From an uncultured Bacillota bacterium (GTDB lineage Bacteria > Bacillota > Clostridia > Lachnospirales > CAG-274), in the NCBI GenBank assembly GCA_958426775.1, contig CATZZP010000029.1, positions 1-16,941 on the forward strand: DNA of 16,941 nucleotides, written 5' to 3'. Under the pieces are notes generated by a model that did not search any database, was not told the DNA's origin, and saw only the letters and a program-made list of their open reading frames with translations. A program made the translations under genes and the position numbers. Of this stretch, positions 1 through 6,339 are shown in pieces. Every line of letters starts with the position of its first letter. The stretch's first letter is position 1.

Positions 1-891
1 AAGAAGCCTTCATCAGGCGATAGCAGCAGTGGTTCATCATCAGGCGGTGGCGGCGGTTCAAGCCATAAGGCATCAGGCACTGCTGAGGCTACTACAGAAG
101 CTACTACCGATGAGGATACCGAAGTAACTACAGCTGAGGCTAAGAGCTTTGTAACACCTAGCGGTGTTGTAATTACTCCTCCTGTAAGCACAGGTATCAA
201 GGCTAACTTTACTGATATTGCAAGCCGTCCATGGGCAGTTGAGTCTATCAACAAGCTTGCATCAGCAGGTATTGTAAACGGTGTAAGTGCTGATAAGTTT
301 GCTCCTGATGCATACAGCAAGAGAGCTGACTTTATCGTAATGCTTGTTAAGACCTTTGGTCTTACAGGTCCTGCATCTGATAACTTTGATGATGTAGATT
401 CAAGCAAGTATTATGCAGATGCTCTTGCAATTGCTAAGGAGGCAGGTATTGCTACAGGCTACGGCGACGGCAACTTCGGTCCTGAAAATACAATTACAAG
501 ACAGGATATGATGGTGCTTGTTGCTAAGTCACTTGAATATGCAGGTATTGAGCTTGACACAGATACAGCTGTTCTTGACAGCTTTGCTGACAATGCTCAG
601 ATTGCCGACTATGCTAAGCCATATGTAGCAGCACTTGTAAATGCAGGTCTTGCAAGCGGTACAGACAACGGTATTGAGCCTTTAGCACTTATTACGAGAG
701 CTCAGATGAGCGTACTTGTAGCTAATGTTTATGACGTTGTTTTAGAGGCGGCAGAGGCATATGCTGCAGCAGAAGAAGCTACTGAAGAAACAACTGAGGA
801 GGTTTCAGAAGAAGAGTCTGAAGAAACAACAGAAGATGTTTCAGAAGAAGAGTCTGAAGAAACAACAGAAGAAGTAACTGATGCTGAATAA
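1..891 (+). CDS. SLH-domain surface-layer protein (C-terminal part, 5' truncated)
   Basis: Frame 1 is open from the first base to the TAA at 889-891, giving 296 residues of a protein whose start lies outside the window. Visible order: a Ser/Gly-rich stretch (about residues 4-22), a Thr/Glu linker (about 25-48), then three S-layer homology repeats at about 69-121, 128-179 and 193-247. Each repeat shows the family pattern: an opening F-x-D (FTD, FDD, FAD), an A-G-[IL] centre, and a closing motif resembling TRAE (SKRAD, ITRQD, ITRAQ). SLH triplets normally bind secondary cell-wall polymers non-covalently and hold exported proteins on the surface. A tail of about 45 residues follows, ending in Glu, Thr and Ser and containing a tandem duplication; SLH triplets are more often truly terminal. 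The N-terminal effector part is not visible, so the function beyond wall anchoring is unknown. A hairpin terminator follows 12 bases after the stop. Confidence 0.9.
   Translation, partial: KKPSSGDSSSGSSSGGGGGSSHKASGTAEATTEATTDEDTEVTTAEAKSFVTPSGVVITPPVSTGIKANFTDIASRPWAVESINKLASAGIVNGVSADKFAPDAYSKRADFIVMLVKTFGLTGPASDNFDDVDSSKYYADALAIAKEAGIATGYGDGNFGPENTITRQDMMVLVAKSLEYAGIELDTDTAVLDSFADNAQIADYAKPYVAALVNAGLASGTDNGIEPLALITRAQMSVLVANVYDVVLEAAEAYAAAEEATEETTEEVSEEESEETTEDVSEEESEETTEEVTDAE
802..873 (+). repeat. 36-bp in-frame tandem duplication in the acidic tail
   Basis: Two adjacent 36-base units, 802-837 and 838-873, match at 35 of 36 positions and differ only at the last base. Each encodes a 12-residue VSEEESEETTE(D/E) unit at the end of the SLH protein. 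The near identity suggests a recent slippage duplication. It adds a strongly acidic, hydroxyl-rich tail after the SLH domains. Confidence 0.9.
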
Positions 892-902
892 TTAAAACAT
901 TT

Positions 903-937
903 AAGGGCTTTATCCATTAAGGGTAAAGCCCTTTTTT
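903..937 (+). terminator. Rho-independent terminator after the SLH protein
   Basis: A perfect 10-bp stem, AAGGGCTTTA at 903-912 with TAAAGCCCTT at 924-933, encloses an 11-base loop and runs into a T6 tract at 932-937. It lies just past the stop at 891, so the SLH gene ends its transcript here. Confidence 0.88.
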
Positions 938-975
938 GTATAAAATGGACTTACAATAATATATCTTACCCTGTC

Positions 976-995
976 ATAAACCAATTAAGGTTTAT
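976..995. promoter_or_regulatory. Inverted repeat just upstream of the nucleotidase promoter
   Basis: ATAAACC (976-982) and GGTTTAT (989-995) form a perfect 7-bp inverted repeat with a 6-base AATTAA spacer. It ends five bases before the proposed -35 box at 1001, a usual place for an operator. AT-rich repeats of this length can arise by chance, so a regulatory role is only a suggestion. Confidence 0.3.
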
Positions 996-1000
996 AATTA

Positions 1001-1029
1001 TTGCCCATACACTTAATTTGTGTTAAAAT
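1001..1029 (+). promoter_or_regulatory. Promoter of the 5'-nucleotidase gene
   Basis: TTGCCC (1001-1006), a 17-base spacer and TAAAAT (1024-1029) form a sigma-A-type promoter. The -10 box is preceded by TG one base upstream (1021-1022), the extended -10 arrangement. Transcription would start near 1036, leaving a leader of about 30 bases with no room for a riboswitch. Confidence 0.6.
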
Positions 1030-1066
1030 AATAATGTTAATATTATTAAACAGGGAGGTAATTAAT

Positions 1067-3253
1067 ATGAAAAGGAAATCTATATTTGCCCTTACAAGCA
1101 CTGCAGTTATAGCATTTACAACTGCTATGTCTGTATGGGCTGATGATAAGAGTGCGGTTATTTTTTACACCAATGATGCTCATTGTAATATTGACGGTGA
1201 GCTTGGGTATCCTGCATTGTCTGCTTTAAAACAAGTAGAGCTTGATGTGGGGAATAAGGTTGTACTTGTAGATGCAGGTGATGCAGTACAGGGAGCACCT
1301 GTCGGTTCTCTTTCTGACGGAGAATACATTGTGGATATTATGAATTATGTTGGCTATGATATGGCAATACCCGGTAACCATGAATTTGATTATGGTATGG
1401 ACCAACTTATGAAGCTGGCAGATATGGCTGACTATCCGTATATTTGTGAAAATCTTGTATCCCTTGAGGATAATAAAACAGTTTTTGAGCCTTATTATAT
1501 GACAGAGTTTGGAGATACAACCCTTGCTTTTGTAGGGGTCTGTACGCCTTTTACATATACAAGCTCTACACCGGCATATTTCCAAAACGATAAGGGTGAA
1601 TACATTTATAGCTTTAACGGTGGTGATGCCTTTTATAATTCTGTACAGAATGCCATAGACAGTGCTAAGGCTGACGGTGCAGATATGGTAATTGCCGTTA
1701 CCCACCTTGGAGTTGGTGAGGCTCTTTCACCATATACCTCAACAGAAATGATTGAAAATGTATCAGGTCTTGATGCAGTTATTGACGGGCACTCACATTC
1801 TGTTATTGAAGAGCAAATCTGTAAGGATAAAGACGGTGAAGATGTTGTTCTAACCTCAACAGGCTCTAAGTTTGAAAATATAGGCAGAATGGAGATTACA
1901 CCGGAGGGCGAAATTGATACCTACCTTGTCAGCAGTATAGATCTAAGCATAGCAGAGGAATCTGTAAAAGAGGCATATAATAAAACCTCTGCTTATATAG
2001 AAAGTATTAAGGCAAGCTACAATGAGAAGCTTGAACAGGTGGTTGCTAAAACAGAGGTAGACCTTACTACCTTAGACCCTGATATAGTACCAACGGAGCA
2101 TGTGTCAAACCGCCGTATAAGGTCAGGAGAAACTAACTTAGGTGACTTCTGTGCCGATGCTTATCGTATTTTAACTGATGCAGATATTGCCTTTGTAAAC
2201 GGTGGCGGTATTCGTGCAGATATTAAAGCCGGTGACGTAACCTACGGCGATATTATTAATGTTCATCCTTTCGGTAACCTTATTTGTACCTCAAAGGTTA
2301 CAGGACAGCAGATTAAGGACGCTCTTGAACTGGGTGCTATGGATTATCCGGGGGAAAGCGGAGGCTTTATACAGGTATCGGGCTTAACCTATGAGATTGA
2401 TTCATCTGTGCCTTCTTCGGTTGTACTTGACGAGTACGGCGGATTTTCTGAAGTAGAAGGTGAATACAGAGTAAAAAATATTATGGTTGGTTCAGAGCCT
2501 CTTGACCTTAATAAATCCTACATACTTGCAGGTCACAACTATATGCTTAAACAGCAGGGCAGTGGTTTTACCATGTTCTCATCTGAGGATATAGTAAAGG
2601 ACGAAATTTATGTTGACAGTGAAATACTTATCAGATACGCTTCGGAAGTTCTCGGCGGTGTTATCGGTGAGGGTTATGAAAATCCTCAGGGAAGCGGACG
2701 TATAATAATTGACGGTGAGGGCAAGACATCAGAGGATACAACTACAGAGGCTGTAACAGAAAGGGGTTCGGGTAGCTCAAGCTCAAAGGCAGAGGTAACT
2801 ACAGAAGCTGCTACGGAAGACACTACAGAAGTTAAAGACGATGCTCTTAAGGTTAAGGTAACTATAGGCAGTAAGTCAGTTATAATAAATGATAACTCTT
2901 TTGCCATAGATATTGCACCTTATATACAAAACACAAGTAGCTCTGCTATGGTACCTTTAAGATTTACATCTCTTGCTGTCAGCGGCGGTAATGTTGAAAA
3001 TGCAGACAGCTCCGAAAATGTTATTTGGGATGCAAATACAAAAACTGCAACAATTAACGCAAACGGCAAGGCTGTAAGCTTTACTGCAGGCAGTAATCAG
3101 ATGATTGTAGACGGTGAAAGTATAACAATGGAAAATAACGTGGTTGCAGAAATTACTGAGGGCAGAATGTTTATACCTTTCAGAGCCTTAGGTGCTGCAC
3201 TTGATGTTGATGTGGATTGGGATGCAGATACCAAAACGGCAATTTATAATTAA
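1067..3253 (+). CDS. Secreted 5'-nucleotidase family metallophosphoesterase with C-terminal stalk domain
   Basis: A 728-residue exported enzyme of the UshA/5'-nucleotidase family, which hydrolyses nucleotides or related phosphate esters outside the membrane. Start ATG 1067 is chosen because GGGAGG (1053-1058) sits eight bases upstream and a signal peptide begins there (KRK, hydrophobic core, probable cleavage after VWA at 25). The open frame extends back to 1001 without a ribosome site. The N-terminal metallophosphatase domain has the expected metal ligands D37, H39, D72, N104 (in GNHEFDYG), H213, H242 and H244. The C-terminal nucleotidase domain (about 330-540) contains RSGETNLGDF and VNGGGIRAD, the substrate-binding signatures. 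A Thr/Glu/Ser linker (about 554-592) leads to a copper-amine-oxidase-N-like domain (about 595-728) with two copies of a [VI]P[LF]RF/A...WDA(N/D)TKTA pattern, found in clostridial surface proteins. No LPXTG or SLH anchor is present. The exact substrate cannot be read from sequence. It is monocistronic, with its own promoter and terminator. Confidence 0.9.
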   Translation: MKRKSIFALTSTAVIAFTTAMSVWADDKSAVIFYTNDAHCNIDGELGYPALSALKQVELDVGNKVVLVDAGDAVQGAPVGSLSDGEYIVDIMNYVGYDMAIPGNHEFDYGMDQLMKLADMADYPYICENLVSLEDNKTVFEPYYMTEFGDTTLAFVGVCTPFTYTSSTPAYFQNDKGEYIYSFNGGDAFYNSVQNAIDSAKADGADMVIAVTHLGVGEALSPYTSTEMIENVSGLDAVIDGHSHSVIEEQICKDKDGEDVVLTSTGSKFENIGRMEITPEGEIDTYLVSSIDLSIAEESVKEAYNKTSAYIESIKASYNEKLEQVVAKTEVDLTTLDPDIVPTEHVSNRRIRSGETNLGDFCADAYRILTDADIAFVNGGGIRADIKAGDVTYGDIINVHPFGNLICTSKVTGQQIKDALELGAMDYPGESGGFIQVSGLTYEIDSSVPSSVVLDEYGGFSEVEGEYRVKNIMVGSEPLDLNKSYILAGHNYMLKQQGSGFTMFSSEDIVKDEIYVDSEILIRYASEVLGGVIGEGYENPQGSGRIIIDGEGKTSEDTTTEAVTERGSGSSSSKAEVTTEAATEDTTEVKDDALKVKVTIGSKSVIINDNSFAIDIAPYIQNTSSSAMVPLRFTSLAVSGGNVENADSSENVIWDANTKTATINANGKAVSFTAGSNQMIVDGESITMENNVVAEITEGRMFIPFRALGAALDVDVDWDADTKTAIYN

Positions 3254-3276
3254 AAATAATATTCAGTAAATTAATA

Positions 3277-3310
3277 AGGGAGAGTGTTTATACGGCACTC
3301 TCCTTTTTTT
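3277..3310 (+). terminator. Rho-independent terminator after the 5'-nucleotidase
   Basis: An 8-bp perfect stem, GGAGAGTG (3279-3286) with CACTCTCC (3296-3303), has a 9-base loop and is followed by T7 (3304-3310). It lies 25 bases past the stop and insulates the next operon. Confidence 0.9.
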
Positions 3311-3326
3311 GATTTATATCCTTGAA

Positions 3327-3362
3327 ATTTTAACAAAAATATGTTGGTCTTTTTGTTAAAAT
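3327..3362. promoter_or_regulatory. 13-bp perfect inverted repeat overlapping the DUF1385 operon promoter
   Basis: ATTTTAACAAAAA (3327-3339) and TTTTTGTTAAAAT (3350-3362) are exact reverse complements separated by 10 bases. The proposed -35 box (3344-3349) lies in the spacer and the right arm fills most of the -35/-10 gap, so a protein bound here would compete with RNA polymerase. The arms are almost all A/T with one C/G pair each and no T-tract follows, so this is not a typical terminator. The operator role is inferred from position only. Confidence 0.45.
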
Positions 3363-3372
3363 GTGATATAAT
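3344..3372 (+). promoter_or_regulatory. Promoter of the DUF1385-prmC-prfA-glgP operon
   Basis: TTGGTC (3344-3349), a 17-base spacer and a perfect TATAAT (3367-3372) with an extended TG at 3364-3365. It lies between the upstream terminator and the first gene of the operon. The expected transcript starts near 3379, about 38 bases ahead of ATG 3417. Confidence 0.72.
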
Positions 3373-3416
3373 TTAAATTGTACAGCTTTGTCTGTAATAA
3401 AGGAGTGAATTTAATA

Positions 3417-4376
3417 ATGGAAGATAAAAAGAAATGCCCTGTAGGCGGTAAAGGTATAGGCGGTCAGGCAGTTATTGAGGGTGTTATGATGATGGGTAAA
3501 ACCATGTATGCACTTGCTGTAAGAACACCTGACAGCACTATTGCTGTTGAAAAGGTGCCTATAAAGCCTGTAGCAAAAAAATATCCCTTTTTGGCATGGC
3601 CTCTTATAAGAGGAGTAGTATCCTTTGTAAACAGTATGGTTATTGGTATGAAGGTTATTTCACGCTCTGCTGAAATGGCAGGTCTTGATGATATTCAGGC
3701 AGAGGAGGACGACAGTAAGTTTGATAAATGGCTTATTGAAAAGTTCGGAGATAAGCTATCAGACTATATTATTTACTTTAGTGTTGTAATTGCAATTATT
3801 TTTTCTGTTGCCATATTTATGGTGCTGCCTACATTTATAGGCGGATTTTTAAGCGATTTTGCGGGTATTCATGCAAGGCTGAGGGGTGGAGTTGAAGGCA
3901 TTGTGAGAATTTTAATTTTTGTTGCCTATATTCTGCTTGTGGCTCAAATGAAGGATATTAAGCGTGTATTTATGTATCATGGTGCAGAGCATAAAACCAT
4001 AAACTGCTTTGAAAGTGATGAGGAGCTGACTGTTGAGAATGTACGTAAGCATACAAGATTACACAAGCGTTGCGGAACAAGCTTTCTTGTGTTTGTTATG
4101 CTTGTAAGCCTTGTTGTTTTCTTTTTTATCAACACAAAGGTTTTGTATTTAAGAGTAATTTCAAGAGTATTGCTTGTACCTGTAATTGCAGGTATTTCCT
4201 ATGAAATTATAAAGTGGGCAGGCAGACATGATAATTTTCTTGTTAAAATTGTAAGTGCCCCGGGTCTTGCATTACAGCTTATTACAACCAGCGAGCCTGA
4301 TGATGAAATGCTTGAGGTTGCAATTAAATCCCTTCAAGCTGTTTTAGAGGATGAGCCTGAAGAGGAAAAGAAATGA
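3417..4376 (+). CDS. DUF1385 family membrane protein (YqhQ-like)
   Basis: A 319-residue integral membrane protein of the DUF1385 family, whose biochemical role is not established to my knowledge. The family opening GGQAVIEGVMMMGK is present near the N-terminus. The middle carries YHGAEHKTINCFE (H188, E191, H192) and HTRLHKRCGTSF (H212, H216, C219). These conserved His/Cys/Glu residues could bind a metal, but this is inference. Hydrophobic segments occur after IIYFSVV, at GIVRILIFVAYILL, SFLVFVMLVSLVVFFF and VISRVLLVPVIAG, so about four membrane spans are likely. ATG 3417 is preferred: AAAGGAG at 3399-3405 lies 11 bases upstream, and the family motif begins soon after. A TTG at 3378 and a GTG at 3405 are in frame but poorly placed. 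The gene overlaps prmC by ATGA (4373-4376), implying coupled translation. In Clostridia this gene often precedes prmC and prfA. Confidence 0.88.
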   Translation: MEDKKKCPVGGKGIGGQAVIEGVMMMGKTMYALAVRTPDSTIAVEKVPIKPVAKKYPFLAWPLIRGVVSFVNSMVIGMKVISRSAEMAGLDDIQAEEDDSKFDKWLIEKFGDKLSDYIIYFSVVIAIIFSVAIFMVLPTFIGGFLSDFAGIHARLRGGVEGIVRILIFVAYILLVAQMKDIKRVFMYHGAEHKTINCFESDEELTVENVRKHTRLHKRCGTSFLVFVMLVSLVVFFFINTKVLYLRVISRVLLVPVIAGISYEIIKWAGRHDNFLVKIVSAPGLALQLITTSEPDDEMLEVAIKSLQAVLEDEPEEEKK

Positions 4377-5212
4377 CAATAGCAACTCTTTTATGTGAGC
4401 TTAAGGAAAAACTTAAGGCTAAAGGGATTGAAAGCTACAGAATAGACAGCGAGCTTATTGTAATGAATGCTACAGGCTGTACCAGAGTTCAGCTTATAAC
4501 CAAAGAAGATATGCCCTTAAGTGAGGAACAGCTTGCCGTTGCCTACAATATGCTTAAAAGACGTATGAGCTTTGAACCTATGCAGTATATCTTAGGTAGC
4601 TGTGAGTTTATGGATATGAATTTTCAGCTTAATGCAGACACTCTTATACCAAGAGGTGACACAGAGTGTCTTGTAGAACGTGTCCTTGAGCATATTAATC
4701 GGACAGGTGCAAAAACAGTTCTTGATATAGGCACAGGCAGCGGTGCAATTATAGTAAGCCTTGCTGCCCTAGGGGAAATAGAGGGTGTGGCAGTTGATAT
4801 TTCACAAAATGCCCTTGATATGGCAGAAAATAATGCAAAAATAAATTCTGTTGCAAATAAAATTACCTTTATTAAAAGTGATTTGTTTGAAAATGTTAAA
4901 GGAAAATTTGATATTATAGTGAGCAATCCACCCTATATCGAAACTGATGTTATCAAAACCTTAGAAAGTCAGGTTAAGGACTTTGAACCCGTGAGAGCCT
5001 TAGACGGTGGTATTGATGGTCTGGATTTTTACAGAGCTATTGTTGAAAAAGCACCGCATTTTCTTAATCCCAAAGGTTATATTGCCTTTGAAATAGGCTA
5101 TAATCAAGGTGAGAGTGTTAAGGCTCTTTTAGAAAATAAGGGCTTTATAAATGTAACCGTAGGCAAGGATTTAGCAGGGCTTGACAGAACTGTAGCAGGA
5201 CAGTTAAAATAA
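4373..5212 (+). CDS. prmC: Peptide chain release factor N5-glutamine methyltransferase
   Basis: A 279-residue cytoplasmic SAM-dependent methyltransferase that methylates the Gln of the GGQ motif in release factors, which improves peptide release at stop codons. The N-terminal helical region has the family hallmark FEPMQYILG (about residues 65-73). The SAM-binding motif LDIGTGSG is at 117-124, and the catalytic NPPY motif that contacts the target glutamine is at 185-188. Length matches the family. The start codon overlaps the stop of the DUF1385 gene (ATGA), so translation is probably coupled. The next gene, 23 bases downstream, is its substrate RF1, which makes the assignment very safe. Confidence 0.96.
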   Translation: MTIATLLCELKEKLKAKGIESYRIDSELIVMNATGCTRVQLITKEDMPLSEEQLAVAYNMLKRRMSFEPMQYILGSCEFMDMNFQLNADTLIPRGDTECLVERVLEHINRTGAKTVLDIGTGSGAIIVSLAALGEIEGVAVDISQNALDMAENNAKINSVANKITFIKSDLFENVKGKFDIIVSNPPYIETDVIKTLESQVKDFEPVRALDGGIDGLDFYRAIVEKAPHFLNPKGYIAFEIGYNQGESVKALLENKGFINVTVGKDLAGLDRTVAGQLK

Positions 5213-5235
5213 AAAACAGAGAGAGAGGTTTAATT

Positions 5236-6312
5236 ATGTTTGACAGACTTGAAGATATTGAAAAACGATATGTTTATTTGTCTGACAAGGTAAATGACCC
5301 CGAAGTTATTGCGGATAATGAAAAATGGCGTAATCTTGTAAAGGAACAAAGCGAGCTTACACCTATAGTTGAAAAATATAAAGAGTATTTAGAATGTGAT
5401 AAGGCAGTTTCAGAGGCAAAAGCTATGCTCGAGGAAAACCTTGAGGATGACTTTAAGGCTCTTGTTAAGGAGGAGTTTGCAGAGTCTTCAAAAAAGCTTG
5501 AAGAAATAAAGGAGGAGCTTAAGATACTCCTTTTGCCGAAGGATCCTAACGATGAAAAAAATGTTATTGTGGAAATTCGCGGCGGTGCAGGCGGTGATGA
5601 GGCAAATATTTTTGCAGGTGATTTATTCAGAATGTACTCACGCTATGCAGAGCGTATAGGCTGGAAAATAGAAATTATGAACACTAACGAAAGTGAAATG
5701 GGTGGCTTTAGAGAAATATCCTTTATGGTAAAGGGCAAGGGTGCCTATTCCCGCTTGAAGTATGAAAGCGGTGTACACCGTGTACAGAGAATACCTGCTA
5801 CAGAGTCAGGCGGCAGAATACACACCTCAACAGCAACCGTTGCTGTTATGCCCGAGGTAGAGGCTGTTGATGTTAAGCTTGACATGAATGATTGTAAGTT
5901 TGATGTGTTCAGAGCAAGCGGTAACGGCGGTCAGTGTGTAAATACAACAGATTCTGCCGTAAGACTTACTCATATTCCTACAGGCATTGTTATCTCCTGT
6001 CAGGACGAAAAAAGCCAGCTAAGGAATAAGGAAAAGGCATTAAAGGTTCTTATGAGCAAGCTCTATGATATGGAGCAGGAAAGACAGCATGCAGAAATCT
6101 CTGCCGAGCGTAAAAGTCAGATAGGCAGAGGTAATCGTAACGAAAGAATACGTACCTATAACTATCCTCAGGGACGTGTTACAGACCATAGAATAGGACT
6201 TACCCTCTATAAGCTGGATTCAATTATAGACGGTGATTTAGATGAGCTGACAGATGCAATTATTACAACTGAACGTGCCGAAAGATTAAAAGAAGGTAAC
6301 GAGGCCGTATAA
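5236..6312 (+). CDS. prfA: Peptide chain release factor 1
   Basis: A 358-residue class I release factor that reads UAA and UAG in the ribosomal A site and triggers hydrolysis of peptidyl-tRNA. The codon-recognition tripeptide is PAT at 187-189, which marks RF1 rather than RF2 (SPF). The catalytic GGQ lies at 231-233 within SGNGGQCVNTTDSAVR, and Q233 is the expected target of PrmC. N-terminal coiled-coil-like helices (about 1-100) and the closing GDLDELTDAII stretch are as usual. GAGAGAGG at 5221-5228 is seven bases ahead of the ATG. No terminator separates it from prmC upstream or glgP downstream (27 bases). Confidence 0.97.
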   Translation: MFDRLEDIEKRYVYLSDKVNDPEVIADNEKWRNLVKEQSELTPIVEKYKEYLECDKAVSEAKAMLEENLEDDFKALVKEEFAESSKKLEEIKEELKILLLPKDPNDEKNVIVEIRGGAGGDEANIFAGDLFRMYSRYAERIGWKIEIMNTNESEMGGFREISFMVKGKGAYSRLKYESGVHRVQRIPATESGGRIHTSTATVAVMPEVEAVDVKLDMNDCKFDVFRASGNGGQCVNTTDSAVRLTHIPTGIVISCQDEKSQLRNKEKALKVLMSKLYDMEQERQHAEISAERKSQIGRGNRNERIRTYNYPQGRVTDHRIGLTLYKLDSIIDGDLDELTDAIITTERAERLKEGNEAV

Positions 6313-6339
6313 AATATAAATTAAAGGAGGGCAACTAAA

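Noticed and set aside
1031..1050. AT-rich inverted repeat (AATAAT/ATTATT) in the nucleotidase leader
   Set aside because: The arms are six bases of A/T only, weak and common by chance in this DNA.
1226..1705. Open minus-strand frame of 159 codons inside the nucleotidase gene
   Set aside because: It is antisense to strongly conserved metallophosphatase motifs, has no ribosome site, and its translation has no recognisable domain. It is a by-product of the real gene.
5920..5940. Cys after GGQ in RF1 (GGQCVN) instead of the His seen in E. coli
   Set aside because: From memory this position varies in Firmicutes release factors. The GGQ itself and the PAT motif are intact, so function is expected to be normal.
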